Made by a program: the position numbers and the translations under genes
Shown: positions 47,458 through 56,651 of the stretch, piece after piece
Layout: every line of letters begins with the position of its first letter
Position numbering within the stretch: the first letter of the stretch is position 1
Notes under the pieces: generated by a model
Seen by the model: only the letters and a program-made list of their open reading frames with translations
Databases searched by the model: none
Told to the model about the DNA's origin: nothing
From: Aeromonas media
Lineage (GTDB): Bacteria; Pseudomonadota; Gammaproteobacteria; Enterobacterales; Aeromonadaceae
DNA: 58,469 nucleotides
NCBI RefSeq assembly: GCF_000819985.1
Contig: NZ_CDBZ01000071.1
Coordinates: 1 to 58,469, forward strand
Reading direction: 5' to 3'

Positions 47458-48867
47458 ATGTCAGCCCAGAACGTTTTGGCCCTGATCCAGGAACACGAAG
47501 TCAAGTTTGTTGATCTGCGTTTTACCGACACCAAGGGTAAAGAGCAGCACGTATCCATTCCCTCCCACCAGGTCGACGAAGACTTCTTCGAAGACGGCAA
47601 GATGTTCGATGGCTCCTCCATCGGCGGCTGGAAGGGCATCAACGAGTCTGACATGGTGCTGATGCCGGATCCGGCCTCCGCCAAACTGGACCCGTTCACC
47701 GAAGAGACCACGCTGAACATCGTCTGTGACGTGCTTGAACCTGCCACCATGCAAGGCTATGACCGCGATCCGCGCTCCATCGCCAAGCGTGCCGAAGATT
47801 TCCTGAAAGCCAGCGGCATCGCTGACACCGTGCTGTTCGGGCCGGAGCCGGAATTCTTCATGTTCGACAACATCACCTTCTCCAACACCATGGGCCACAG
47901 CTTCGTGAAGATCGAATCCGAAGAAGCTGCCTGGAACTCGGGTACCGAGTACGAGCACGGCAACAAGGGTCACCGTCCCTTCGTCAAGGGTGGTTACTTC
48001 CCGGTTGCGCCGGTTGACTCCTCCCAGGACATCCGTGCCGCCATGTGTCTGGTGCTGGAAGAGATGGGCCAGGTCGTTGAGGCTCACCACCACGAAGTGG
48101 CCACTGCCGGTCAGAACGAGATCGCCACTCGCTTCAACACCCTTACCCTGAAGGCCGACGAAGTGCAGGTCCTGAAGTACGTGATCCACAACGTGGCCCA
48201 CGCCTACAACAAGACTGTCACCTTCATGCCGAAACCCATGTTCGGTGACAACGGCTCCGGCATGCACTGCCACCAGTCCCTGGCCAAGAACGGCGTCAAC
48301 CTGTTCGCCGGCGACCTGTACGGCGGTCTGTCCGAGATGGCACTGCACTACATCGGCGGCATCATCAAGCACGCCAAGGCCATCAACGCCTTCGCCAACC
48401 CGACCACCAACTCCTACAAGCGTCTGGTACCGGGTTATGAAGCACCGGTCATGCTGGCCTACTCTGCCCGCAACCGCTCTGCCTCCATCCGTATCCCGGT
48501 GGTGCCGAGCCCGAAAGCCCGCCGCATCGAAGTCCGCTTCCCGGATCCGGCTGCCAACCCGTACCTGGCCTTCGCAGCCCAGCTGATGGCCGGTCTGGAC
48601 GGCATCATCAACAAGATCCATCCGGGCGATGCCATGGACAAGAACTTGTATGACCTGCCGCCGGAAGAAGCCGCAGAAGTGCCGACCGTTGCCGGTTCCC
48701 TGGACGAAGCCCTGTCCGCACTGGATGCTGATCGCGAGTTCCTGACCCGTGGCGGCGTGTTCAGCGACGACTTCATCAACTCCTACCTGGAGCTGAAGCA
48801 GCATGATGTGGATCGTGTCCGCATGACCCCGCACCCGCTGGAGTTCGAGCTGTACTACTCCGTCTAA
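47458..48867 (+). CDS. glnA: glutamine synthetase type I
   Basis: GlnA makes glutamine from glutamate, ammonia and ATP. It has 469 residues, the dodecameric GSI-beta length. Metal-site segments [10 protein letters not shown] and [19 protein letters not shown] and the adenylylation site [11 protein letters not shown] are present, so activity should be tuned by GlnE. GGAGG precedes the ATG by 9 nt. Regulation by NtrC and sigma54 is visible upstream, and glnL and glnG follow downstream after a terminator and a DUF4124 gene. Confidence 0.98.
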   Translation: MSAQNVLALIQEHEVKFVDLRFTDTKGKEQHVSIPSHQVDEDFFEDGKMFDGSSIGGWKGINESDMVLMPDPASAKLDPFTEETTLNIVCDVLEPATMQGYDRDPRSIAKRAEDFLKASGIADTVLFGPEPEFFMFDNITFSNTMGHSFVKIESEEAAWNSGTEYEHGNKGHRPFVKGGYFPVAPVDSSQDIRAAMCLVLEEMGQVVEAHHHEVATAGQNEIATRFNTLTLKADEVQVLKYVIHNVAHAYNKTVTFMPKPMFGDNGSGMHCHQSLAKNGVNLFAGDLYGGLSEMALHYIGGIIKHAKAINAFANPTTNSYKRLVPGYEAPVMLAYSARNRSASIRIPVVPSPKARRIEVRFPDPAANPYLAFAAQLMAGLDGIINKIHPGDAMDKNLYDLPPEEAAEVPTVAGSLDEALSALDADREFLTRGGVFSDDFINSYLELKQHDVDRVRMTPHPLEFELYYSV

Positions 48868-48892
48868 TCCGGTGTCCTTGCTTCATCATGAC

Positions 48893-48917
48893 AAACCCGC
48901 CATCTGGCGGGTTTTTT
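48893..48917 (+). terminator. Rho-independent terminator after glnA
   Basis: A 9-bp stem (AAACCCGCC/GGCGGGTTT, loop ATCT) with six T's lies 26 nt past glnA. In enteric bacteria a terminator here limits read-through into glnLG. Confidence 0.88.
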
Positions 48918-49064
48918 ATCTAAGGGGCTGAAATATCATGACTCATGGCATGATGCCTCAGAGTCGTCCGGCTCATCGAGCCCATGCTTCACCGCACATC
49001 CGACAATAGGCCCGACATTTTTTTCTCTGATAGGATTAAGGTGAACCCCGTCAAGGAGAGATGG

Positions 49065-49640
49065 ATGAAAAAAGTACACCCGACATGGACGCTGGGCCTC
49101 TTGCTGATGATCTCCTGCACCGCCCAGGCGGCCAGAGTCTATTCCTGGATAGACCCCCAAGGGGTGACCCATTACACAGACGCCCCTCCCCCCGGCAAGA
49201 ACGCCAGGGAAATAGACCTGCGGGTCTCCCCCCTCATCGGCACCTCACCCCATTCGGTCCAGGTTGATGATTTCAACCATCTGACCGGTGTCGATGCAAG
49301 GAAGGCTCTGGAAGCCGCCCCTCTGGAGATAGAGCTGCTCTCCCCCGAGCCGGGCAGCACACTGCGCGACAACACGGGCAACATCGTCTTCCAGGCCCAG
49401 GTCCATCCCCAGGCACCGGTGCAATATGACGTGCGCCTGCTGCTGAACGACAAGGCAGTTCCCCTCGTTCACAACAGCCTGGCCATCCGGGTGGAGAACC
49501 TGGATCGTGGCGCCTACGAGGCGCGGCTCGAACTCCTCGCCAAAGACGGTACGATCCTTGCTAAATCCAAAGCAGCCACCTTTTACCTGCATAGAACGAC
49601 TGTGAATCAGGCTCCCAAAGCCACCCCCAAGGCCAATTAG
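49065..49640 (+). CDS. DUF4124-domain exported protein
   Basis: A 191-residue protein of unknown function. The ATG at 49065 has AGGAGAG 4 nt upstream and opens a signal peptide (MKKVHPTWTLGLLLMISC, cleavage near TAQA). A DUF4124 domain follows at once (RVYSWIDPQGVTHYTDAPPP), then a beta-rich region that resembles an Ig-like fold. It probably acts in the periplasm. It sits between glnA and glnL. Confidence 0.8.
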   Translation: MKKVHPTWTLGLLLMISCTAQAARVYSWIDPQGVTHYTDAPPPGKNAREIDLRVSPLIGTSPHSVQVDDFNHLTGVDARKALEAAPLEIELLSPEPGSTLRDNTGNIVFQAQVHPQAPVQYDVRLLLNDKAVPLVHNSLAIRVENLDRGAYEARLELLAKDGTILAKSKAATFYLHRTTVNQAPKATPKAN

Positions 49641-49675
49641 GGGTGATGTGACGCACCGATGCGGGTAAACTCAAT

Positions 49676-49690
49676 GCACCATATCGGTGC
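49676..49690. promoter_or_regulatory. NtrC-like site upstream of glnL
   Basis: GCACCA-TAT-CGGTGC matches the NtrC consensus at 11 of 12 half-site bases. It lies 36 nt before the glnL GTG start. In E. coli NtrC represses a sigma70 promoter (glnLp) from such a site. Confidence 0.7.
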
Positions 49691-49726
49691 ATAATAGGTG
49701 TAAAGCACCGTTTTAGGGAGAAACCT

Positions 49727-50782
49727 GTGCCAACCCGCCTGGATCACGCCAAGACACTCTTGGACAACCTGCTGACCGCCGTCATCCTGATGGATGAACG
49801 GCTCTGCATTCAATTCGTCAACCCGGCGGCCGAACAGCTGCTGTCCCTCAGCGAACGGCGACTGATCGGGATCGAACTGCCCCATCTGCTGGAGCACATC
49901 TCCCTCGACCTGCAACGATTCAAACAGTGCCTCATTTCAGGGCAGGGCTTCACCGACAGCGAAGTCACCCTGGTGGTGGAGGGAGAGCCCAGGCTGGTGG
50001 AGATCAGCGTAAGCCCCATGGCCGACCACGAGCAGCGGTTGATGGTGGTGGAGCTGCGCAAGATCGATCAGCAGAAGAAGATCAGCCAGGAACTGCAGCA
50101 ACATGCCCAGCAGCAGGCCGCCAAGGAGCTAGTGCGCGGGCTGGCCCACGAGATCAAGAACCCCCTCGGGGGCCTGCGCGGCGCCGCCCAGCTACTGCAA
50201 AAGGAGCTGCCGGACCCGGCCCTGCGCGAATACACCGGTATCATCATCGAACAGGCCGACCGCCTGCGGGTGCTGGTCGATCGGCTGCTCGGCCCCCAGC
50301 GGCCGGGACGCCATCAGATGCACAATGTGCATTCGGTACTGGAGCAGGTGCGCCGCCTGGTGGATCTGGAACTGCCGCCCCAGATCCGCATCGAGCGGGA
50401 TTACGACCCCAGCATTCCCGAGTTCGAGATGGAGCCGGACCAGCTGCAGCAGGCGTTTCTCAACATAGTCCGCAATGCCGCCGAGGCCCTCGGTGATCAG
50501 ACCGGGCTCATCCGCATCAAGACCCGCACCGCCTTCCAGATCACCATCCATGGTCAGCGCTATCGCCTGGCCGCCGAGATCAAGATCATCGACAACGGCC
50601 CCGGCATTCCCGATGCCATTCGCGACACCCTCTTCTATCCCATGATCACCGGCAAGGAGGGGGGCACCGGCCTTGGCCTCTCCATCGCCCAGAATCTGAT
50701 CGATCAGCACAAGGGACGCATCGACTGCATCAGCTGGCCCGGCCACACCGAATTCACCATCTATCTACCACTTCGCAAGTAA
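49727..50782 (+). CDS. glnL: nitrogen sensor histidine kinase NtrB
   Basis: NtrB phosphorylates or dephosphorylates NtrC under control of the PII protein. It has 351 residues from a GTG preceded by GGGAGA. A PAS domain covers about 10-110. The H-box GLAHEIKNPLGGLRGAAQLL has His141 as phosphoacceptor, and the ATPase domain contains NIVRNAAEAL, DNGPGIP and GTGLGLSI. It has no membrane segment, so it is cytoplasmic. It is followed 9 nt later by glnG. Confidence 0.96.
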   Translation: MPTRLDHAKTLLDNLLTAVILMDERLCIQFVNPAAEQLLSLSERRLIGIELPHLLEHISLDLQRFKQCLISGQGFTDSEVTLVVEGEPRLVEISVSPMADHEQRLMVVELRKIDQQKKISQELQQHAQQQAAKELVRGLAHEIKNPLGGLRGAAQLLQKELPDPALREYTGIIIEQADRLRVLVDRLLGPQRPGRHQMHNVHSVLEQVRRLVDLELPPQIRIERDYDPSIPEFEMEPDQLQQAFLNIVRNAAEALGDQTGLIRIKTRTAFQITIHGQRYRLAAEIKIIDNGPGIPDAIRDTLFYPMITGKEGGTGLGLSIAQNLIDQHKGRIDCISWPGHTEFTIYLPLRK

Positions 50783-50791
50783 GGGAACCTC

Positions 50792-52210
50792 ATGACAGCA
50801 AAAGTGTGGATCGTCGACGACGACAGCTCCATCCGGTGGGTCCTGGAGCGTACCCTTGGCAGCGAAGGCTTCGAATGCGAGAGCTTTGCCGATGGCGAAG
50901 CCCTGCTGAGCTCGCTGGAGATGCGCTCACCGGACGTGATCCTCTCCGATATCCGCATGCCGGGCATAGATGGCCTCAGCCTGTTGGAGCAGATCCACCG
51001 CCGCCAAGCCGATCTGCCCATCATCATCATGACGGCCCACTCGGATCTGGACAGCGCGGTCAACGCCTACCAGCGCGGCGCCTTCGAATACCTGCCCAAG
51101 CCGTTTGACATCGACGAGGCGGTCACCCTGGTGCGCCGCGCCGAGAATCATCTGAAAGAGCAGCGCACCAAGCGCAAGGCGCGCCAGCAGGAAGCCACCA
51201 CCACCCCGGAGATCATCGGTGAGGCCCCCGCCATGCAGGAGGTGTTTCGTGCCATCGGCCGGCTGTCGCGCTCCAGCATCTCGGTGCTGATCAACGGCCA
51301 GAGCGGCACCGGCAAGGAGCTGGTCGCCCATGCTCTGCACAAGCACAGCCCGCGCGCCCACAAGAATTTCATCGCCCTCAACATGGCCGCCATCCCGAAG
51401 GATCTTATCGAATCCGAACTGTTCGGCCATGAGAAGGGGGCCTTCACCGGCGCCAACAACATACGTCACGGCCGCTTCGAGCAGGCAGACGGCGGCACTT
51501 TGTTTCTCGATGAGATAGGTGACATGCCGCTGGACGTCCAGACCCGGCTGCTGCGGGTGCTGGCGGACGGCCAGTTCTACCGGGTAGGCGGCCATCAACC
51601 GGTGCAGGTAGATGTGCGGATCATCGCCGCCACCCACCAGAATCTGGAGAAACGGGTCGCCGACGGCGAATTTCGGGAGGATCTGTTCCACCGCCTCAAC
51701 GTCATCCGCATCCATATCCCCGCCCTCAAGGAGCGACGGGAGGACATACCTCAGCTGGCCCAGCACTTCTTGCTCAGAGCCGCCAAGGAGCTGAACGTGG
51801 AGGCCAAGAGCCTGCACCAGGATACCCAGACCTACATCAGCCGCCTGCCCTGGCCGGGCAACGTGCGCCAGCTGGAGAACGTCTGCCGCTGGCTGACCGT
51901 GATGGCGTCGGGCCAGGAGGTGCTGGTCGGCGATCTGCCCACCGAGTTGCTGACCCCCATCACCAGCACGGCGGAGCCCGGCCAGCCCGCGCTGACCGGT
52001 GGCTGGCAGCAACAACTGCAAGACTGGGTGGGCGCCAAGCTGGCGCTGGGGGAGACCGACATCCTGGCCGATGCCATGCCCCAATTCGAGCGGATCATGC
52101 TGGAGACGGCGCTGGAGCACACCCATGGCCACAAGCAGGAGGCCGCCCGCCTGCTCGGCTGGGGTCGCAATACCCTGACCCGCAAGCTCAAGGAACTCGA
52201 TATCCCCTGA
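50792..52210 (+). CDS. glnG: nitrogen regulator NtrC (sigma54 activator)
   Basis: NtrC~P activates sigma54 promoters in nitrogen limitation. It has 472 residues. The receiver domain carries Asp53 ([10 protein letters not shown]). The AAA+ domain has Walker [12 protein letters not shown] and the sigma54-contact loop EKGAFTGA, with Walker [12 protein letters not shown] Fis-type helix-turn-helix closes the protein ([20 protein letters not shown]). It is in an operon with glnL, and its likely targets are the sites before glnA and glnL in this window. Confidence 0.97.
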   Translation: MTAKVWIVDDDSSIRWVLERTLGSEGFECESFADGEALLSSLEMRSPDVILSDIRMPGIDGLSLLEQIHRRQADLPIIIMTAHSDLDSAVNAYQRGAFEYLPKPFDIDEAVTLVRRAENHLKEQRTKRKARQQEATTTPEIIGEAPAMQEVFRAIGRLSRSSISVLINGQSGTGKELVAHALHKHSPRAHKNFIALNMAAIPKDLIESELFGHEKGAFTGANNIRHGRFEQADGGTLFLDEIGDMPLDVQTRLLRVLADGQFYRVGGHQPVQVDVRIIAATHQNLEKRVADGEFREDLFHRLNVIRIHIPALKERREDIPQLAQHFLLRAAKELNVEAKSLHQDTQTYISRLPWPGNVRQLENVCRWLTVMASGQEVLVGDLPTELLTPITSTAEPGQPALTGGWQQQLQDWVGAKLALGETDILADAMPQFERIMLETALEHTHGHKQEAARLLGWGRNTLTRKLKELDIP

Positions 52211-52266
52211 GTCCTCGGGAAAAACGATTCCCATCACGCCTTGAGGGAAAGCCTGACCAATCACAT

Positions 52267-52296
52267 CCCGTTTGCCCGCAAACGGGGTATCTTTTT
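52267..52296 (+). terminator. Rho-independent terminator after glnG
   Basis: An 8-bp stem (CCCGTTTG/CAAACGGG, loop CCCG) followed by GTATCTTTTT lies 56 nt after glnG. Confidence 0.75.
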
Positions 52297-52352
52297 CAAG
52301 ATCCCCGCCTAGAATGGCAGGCTTTCCAACCCGACTCGCAGAAGGCGCCACC

Positions 52353-53354
52353 ATGATTGACAGATCCCTCCCCCTGACCGACCTGCACCGCCATCTGGAT
52401 GGCAACATCCGTCCGCAGACCATTCTCGAGCTGGGTCGCCTGCACAACATCCAGTTGCCAGCCGATGAGCTGGAGGCGCTGCGCCCCCACGTGCAGATCG
52501 TCGAGAACGAGCCGAGTCTGGTGGCCTTCCTGAAGAAGCTGGACTGGGGCGTGGCCGTGCTGGCTGATTACGATGCCTGCCGCCGGGTCGCCTACGAGAA
52601 TGTGGAAGATCTGCTGCGTGCCGGTATCGACTATGCCGAGCTGCGCTTCAGCCCCGCCTACATGGCGATGGCCCACAAGCTGCACCCGCAGGGGGTGGTG
52701 GAAGCCATCATAGATGGCGTGGCCGCCGGCAGCCGCGACTTCGGCATCAAGACCAACCTGATCGGCATCATGAGCCGCACCTTCGGCACCGAACAGTGCA
52801 ATCAGGAGCTGGCCGCCTGTCTGGCCCACCGCGACAAGCTGGTCGCCATCGATCTGGCCGGTGACGAGCTGGGCTTCCCGGGCACACTCTTCACCGAACA
52901 TTTTCGCAAGGTGCGGGATGCGGGCATGCGAGTGACGGTGCACGCCGGTGAAGCGGCCGGCCCCGAAAGCATGTGGCAGGCCATTCGCGATCTTGGCGCC
53001 GAGCGCATCGGCCACGGCGTCAAGGCCATCCAGGATCCGGCCCTGATGGCCTATCTGGCGGAGCACCGCATCGGCATCGAGTCCTGCCTCACCTCCAACA
53101 TCCAGACCACCACGGTCGCCAGCCTGACCGAGCACCCGATCCGCCAGTTCCTGGCCGCCGGCGTGCTGGCCTGCCTCAACACCGACGATCCCGCAGTGGA
53201 AGGCATCGACCTGCCCCACGAATACGAGGTGGCCGCACCGGCCGCCGGCATGACGGCGAGCGAGATCCGCACCGCCCAGCAGAACGGCCTGACCCTGGCC
53301 TTCCTGAGCGATGGCGAGAAGGCCGAACTGAGCGCCCGCGCGGCTCAACGCTGA
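52353..53354 (+). CDS. add: adenosine deaminase
   Basis: Add deaminates adenosine and deoxyadenosine to inosine forms in purine salvage. It has 333 residues from the ATG at 52353 ([18 protein letters not shown]), with GAAGG upstream, the same length as E. coli Add. Zinc ligands fall in [17 protein letters not shown] and [17 protein letters not shown]-like [16 protein letters not shown] is also conserved. Its own terminators lie on both sides, so it is a single-gene unit. Confidence 0.97.
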   Translation: MIDRSLPLTDLHRHLDGNIRPQTILELGRLHNIQLPADELEALRPHVQIVENEPSLVAFLKKLDWGVAVLADYDACRRVAYENVEDLLRAGIDYAELRFSPAYMAMAHKLHPQGVVEAIIDGVAAGSRDFGIKTNLIGIMSRTFGTEQCNQELAACLAHRDKLVAIDLAGDELGFPGTLFTEHFRKVRDAGMRVTVHAGEAAGPESMWQAIRDLGAERIGHGVKAIQDPALMAYLAEHRIGIESCLTSNIQTTTVASLTEHPIRQFLAAGVLACLNTDDPAVEGIDLPHEYEVAAPAAGMTASEIRTAQQNGLTLAFLSDGEKAELSARAAQR

Positions 53355-53371
53355 GCAGGGGCAAGCCCAAT

Positions 53372-53399
53372 AAAAAAACCGCCGAAAGGCGGTTTTTTT
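53372..53399. terminator. bidirectional terminator between add and hemN
   Basis: A 12-bp stem (AAAAAAACCGCC/GGCGGTTTTTTT, loop GAAA) lies between convergent genes. Confidence 0.92.
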
Positions 53400-53423
53400 A
53401 TTGTAGAGAACCTGGCCGAGGGC

Positions 53424-54797
53424 TCAGATCACCCGGGAGAACTGCTGCTGACGCGCCTTGCTGCGCAGGTAGACGTCGAAGCACATGCAGATGTTGCGAA
53501 TGAGCAGCTGACCGGTGGAGACCACCTCCAGTCCGTCGTCTGTCAGGCGCACCAGACCATCGTCGATGAAGGTCTGCAGCAGCTTGAGATCCTCGGCGAA
53601 GTACTCCCGGAAGACCAGACCATGGGCCTGCTCGACGGCGGCGAAGTTCAGGGAGAAGTCGCAGATGAGACGCTTGATCACCTCGCGGCGGATCAGATCG
53701 TCCCGGTTGAGGGAGCACCCCTTCCACTGGGCATGGCCGAGCGTCTCCACCTGGGCGTAATAGGTCTTGAGATCCTTCTGATTCTGGGAGTAGGCATCCC
53801 CCATCATGCTGATGGAAGAGACCCCCAACCCCAGCAGATCGCAATCCCCCTGGGTGGTATAGCCCTGGAAGTTGCGATGCAACTTGCCCCCACGCTGGGC
53901 AACCGCCAGCTCGTCATCGGGCTTGGCGAAATGATCCATGCCGATGAACTGATAACCCTGACCGGTGAGGAAGGCGATGGTGTCCTGCAGCATGGCCAGC
54001 TTCTCCCGGGGGGCCGGCATGTCTTCCTCCTTCAGCTTGTGCTGGGCGGCGAAGCGGCTCGGCAGATGGGCATAGTTGAAGATGGAGAGGCGGGCCGGAT
54101 CCGTTTTGAGTACTTCCTCCAGAGTGTGATGGAAGCTCTCCCGGTTCTGGTGCGGCAGGCCGTAGATGAGGTCGAGATTGGTGGAGCGGAACCCCAATGA
54201 TCGGGCGCGCTCCAACATGGCGCGGATGAAGTCGTTGTCCTGCTCCCGGTTGACCGCGACCTGGACTGCCTTGTTGAAATCCTGCACGCCGAGGCTGATG
54301 CGATTGAAACCGAGCTCCCGCAGCACATCCAGCATGGAGAGTTCGATCTCGCGAGGGTCGACCTCGATGCTGATCTCCCCTGCGTCCGCAAACTGGAAGT
54401 GCTCCCGCAAGATGGCCATCAGGCGACGAGTCTGCACCTCGTTCAGGTAGGTGGGGGTACCGCCACCCCAGTGCAGCTGAGTCACCAGCCGGTCCTTGAA
54501 CAGGGGTGCCTGTGCCTTGATCTCCTGCTCGAGGTAATCGAGGTATTGATCGGCCTTGTGCTGGTGACGGGTGATCACCTTGTTGCAGCCGCAGTAGTAG
54601 CACAGCTTGTGGCAAAAGGGGATGTGCACGTAGAGCGACAGATTGCGCGCCGGATACTGGCCCGCGGCCTGGACGAAGTCCGGATAACCGAAGCCCTCGT
54701 TGAACTCCAGTGCGGTAGGATAGGAGGTGTAACGCGGGCCACTGTAGTTATATTTCTCAATCAGGGCCTGATCCCACACAATCTGTTCTGCTTGCAC
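53424..54797 (-). CDS. hemN: oxygen-independent coproporphyrinogen III dehydrogenase
   Basis: HemN is a radical-SAM enzyme that converts coproporphyrinogen III to protoporphyrinogen IX without oxygen. It has 457 residues. Cys62, Cys66 and Cys69 (HIPFCHKLCYYCGC) bind the [4Fe-4S] cluster and Cys71 is conserved, the same positions as E. coli. LHWGGGTPTYL and the HemN C-terminal domain are present. It is downstream of the DUF2489 gene and yihI, as in E. coli yihI-hemN. Confidence 0.97.
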   Translation of the reverse strand: MQAEQIVWDQALIEKYNYSGPRYTSYPTALEFNEGFGYPDFVQAAGQYPARNLSLYVHIPFCHKLCYYCGCNKVITRHQHKADQYLDYLEQEIKAQAPLFKDRLVTQLHWGGGTPTYLNEVQTRRLMAILREHFQFADAGEISIEVDPREIELSMLDVLRELGFNRISLGVQDFNKAVQVAVNREQDNDFIRAMLERARSLGFRSTNLDLIYGLPHQNRESFHHTLEEVLKTDPARLSIFNYAHLPSRFAAQHKLKEEDMPAPREKLAMLQDTIAFLTGQGYQFIGMDHFAKPDDELAVAQRGGKLHRNFQGYTTQGDCDLLGLGVSSISMMGDAYSQNQKDLKTYYAQVETLGHAQWKGCSLNRDDLIRREVIKRLICDFSLNFAAVEQAHGLVFREYFAEDLKLLQTFIDDGLVRLTDDGLEVVSTGQLLIRNICMCFDVYLRSKARQQQFSRVI

Positions 54798-54828
54798 GCT
54801 TGCTTCCTCTTTCTTTGTTATCCAGGGC

Positions 54829-55281
54829 TCACCGGCTTAGCTGAAAGTCCTTCAGTCGGGCGACATCCTTGAGGATCTGCGCCTCCAGCTCGGCCTCGTA
54901 GCCGCTGCGCTCGAGATCCATCTTCATCACTTCGTTGCGCTTGAGGGCTCGCCTCGCCTCGTGAGTCGGCATCTCCTTCACCTTCTCGTAGAGGCCATAG
55001 AGACCGGGGAATTCACTGGCGAAGGCTCGCCCTCCCTTGATCTGCAAGGCATCCAGCAGGTTGGTCAGCCGGATGGCCCCCTCCGAGTAGTCGCACTGAC
55101 CATCCCGTACCGCATGGGCGATCACCCTGACGCTGTCGAGGATGCGCTCGTTGCGGGCCGTAATGGCTTGCAGCTGCATGTCGTGCTGACGCTTGAGACG
55201 CGCCAGCAGGGTACCGGCATAGACAGCCAGCCCCAGCAAGACAAGGCCCCCCAGCAGGGCGGCCAGCATCCATCCACTCAT
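54829..55281 (-). CDS. DUF2489-domain membrane-anchored protein
   Basis: Function unknown. It has 150 residues from the ATG at 55281, which overlaps the yihI stop by one base (TGATG), so it is translationally coupled to yihI. There is one N-terminal transmembrane helix (about 4-26), followed by a charged helical domain matching DUF2489 (GAIRLTNLLDALQIKGGRAF). It lies 31 nt before hemN. Confidence 0.8.
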   Translation of the reverse strand: MSGWMLAALLGGLVLLGLAVYAGTLLARLKRQHDMQLQAITARNERILDSVRVIAHAVRDGQCDYSEGAIRLTNLLDALQIKGGRAFASEFPGLYGLYEKVKEMPTHEARRALKRNEVMKMDLERSGYEAELEAQILKDVARLKDFQLSR

Positions 55282-55856
55282 CACTTCTTCTTCGGCTCGG
55301 GCTTGGGTTCAGGCTGATAGTCAACCTGGCTGAAGCGCTCCCACAGCTCCTCCTCGGAGGCCGGCTGTCTCGGCTCTTCATACTCGACGTCATCAAAATC
55401 ACCGTCGTCATCTTCGTCGGTGTCTATGATGCCGAGCTCGTCCATCAGCTCCTGATAGCGATCGACACGCTGATCGACCCAGGCCTGCTCGGCCGCTTCC
55501 AGGGTTTCACCGGCATCCAGTCGATCCAGCAGATCGTTCAGGCGATCATCATTCTCGATGGAGGCCAGCTCCTGCTCGGGTGTCATCACCAACTTCTTCT
55601 CTTTTTGCGGCTTGGGCGCCACCGGCTTGCTCTGCTTCTCTTCCACGATCAGCACAACCGGCTTGCGGGAGCCGATACGCGGATCCTTGGCCTGCTTGCC
55701 ATTGCCGCCCTTGTTGCCCTGCTCGACCTGCTGACGGGAGCCCGCCTTCAAGCCCTTGCGCTTGGCGGCGCGTTTGCGCTCACGGCCTTCCAGGGCACTG
55801 GCATCTGATTCTTTGCGCTTGCCGGTAGGCTTGCGGGTGGGTTGTTTGGCCGACAT
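55281..55856 (-). CDS. yihI: Der GTPase-activating protein YihI
   Basis: YihI stimulates the GTPase Der (EngA) and so tunes 50S assembly. It has 191 residues from the ATG at 55856 (MSAKQPTRKPTGKRKESD). The N-terminal half is very basic and disordered. The core KDPRIGSRKPVVL and NDDRLNDLLDRLDAGETL matches E. coli YihI, and the C-terminal half is acidic. It lies next to the CsrB/CsrC-type RNA, as yihI does to csrC in E. coli. Confidence 0.92.
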   Translation of the reverse strand: MSAKQPTRKPTGKRKESDASALEGRERKRAAKRKGLKAGSRQQVEQGNKGGNGKQAKDPRIGSRKPVVLIVEEKQSKPVAPKPQKEKKLVMTPEQELASIENDDRLNDLLDRLDAGETLEAAEQAWVDQRVDRYQELMDELGIIDTDEDDDGDFDDVEYEEPRQPASEEELWERFSQVDYQPEPKPEPKKK

Positions 55857-56063
55857 GAATGACTCCGACAAATAACTGGATTGAAACCCCCGGGATTGTT
55901 TCGTCCGGGGAGGATGCTGAAGCGGGGAACAGTAAATCTGGAACAAGAGTGGGATCCCGCACCAATTCGACCATATTGGGTCGCTGAACACCGCAGGATC
56001 GGCATCCTCTGGGCATGTTGCTGGTATTTTGACACAGAATGCCTTGGCGGGTTAATGACTCAA

Positions 56064-56090
56064 CAGAAAAAAGGCAGCCTAAGCTGCCTT
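56064..56090 (-). terminator. intrinsic terminator of the CsrB/CsrC-type RNA
   Basis: An 8-bp stem (AAGGCAGC/GCTGCCTT, loop TTAG) is followed on the minus strand by further T's and CTG. Confidence 0.88.
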
Positions 56091-56383
56091 GATCCTGTCA
56101 TGCGAGTCCCATTCCCTGGCTGCAAATCGCTTTATCCCTTGGCGTACCTCTGCGCATCATGTCGTTGGGTCTTCCTGACCCTTGTTGCTCGATCCTGAAT
56201 GTGCGTGTGCTTGTCTAACCCATGCTGACAACATCCGGTCATATTTCTGGGGTGGTTGCCTCCCGCAGCCCCGCTCATCCCTGGCGGTCACCATCCTGGT
56301 CTTTGACTTTCCTGCTCATCACTTGCCTGCTGAGCCGACTCCCTGTCCACCCGAACGCCAACAGCTCGCCCGGCTATTCCATT
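56064..56383 (-). ncRNA. csrC: CsrB/CsrC-family CsrA-sponge small RNA
   Basis: No protein gene fits this stretch, but the minus strand is studded with GGA: 14 copies between 56092 and 56380, about three times chance. Many lie in hairpin loops, such as GGGTCAGGAAGACCC (56167-56181) and ACCAGGATGGT (56290-56300), the classic CsrA target. It ends in an intrinsic terminator (AAGGCAGC-TTAG-GCTGCCTTTTTT). Such RNAs titrate the translational regulator CsrA. The locus, between yihI and engB, is that of E. coli csrC. The 5' end is inferred from a candidate promoter; the length would be about 320 nt. Confidence 0.85.
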
Positions 56384-56389
56384 AAGTTC

Positions 56390-56417
56390 ACTGTAACAAT
56401 TTCGCAGTAGGGCTCAA
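56390..56417 (-). promoter_or_regulatory. candidate promoter of the CsrB/CsrC-type RNA
   Basis: The -35 TTGAGC (56412-56417) and -10 TACAGT (56390-56395) are 16 nt apart, each matching 4 of 6. It places the RNA start near 56383. Confidence 0.4.
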
Positions 56418-56487
56418 TCCACTCGGCATTCTTTCAAACGAAGATAAGTGGCCATCTCATTTTTAACGTATTGAAAGTTATAGCTTC

Positions 56488-56505
56488 TGTATCGAAGGCT
56501 TAACA
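56488..56505 (-). promoter_or_regulatory. candidate GacA/UvrY/VarA box
   Basis: TGTTAAGCCTTCGATACA matches the outer parts of the response-regulator consensus TGTAAG-N6-CTTACA at 8 of 12 positions. It lies about 110 nt upstream of the inferred RNA start. CsrB-type genes are normally activated from such upstream sites. Confidence 0.35.
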
Positions 56506-56588
56506 CTGTTTCAGCCCCGACCGGACTCGGAAATGGGGGATCTCTTACAACAATGCAGGGCATTTGCAGACATGGCGCCGGAAGCCCC

Positions 56589-56627
56589 AAAAAAGAACAG
56601 GGAACCTTGATAGTTCCCTGTTCTTTT
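56589..56627 (-). terminator. Rho-independent terminator after cytochrome c4
   Basis: A 15-bp perfect stem (AAAAGAACAGGGAAC with GTTCCCTGTTCTTTT, 7-nt loop) is followed by T's on the minus strand, 24 nt past the stop. Confidence 0.92.
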
Positions 56628-56651
56628 CAACAAGATAGATTCAGGACCCTA

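Noticed and set aside
47461..48834. Long open frame antisense to glnA
   Set aside because: Same effect as for gpmI; glnA has every expected motif on the other strand.
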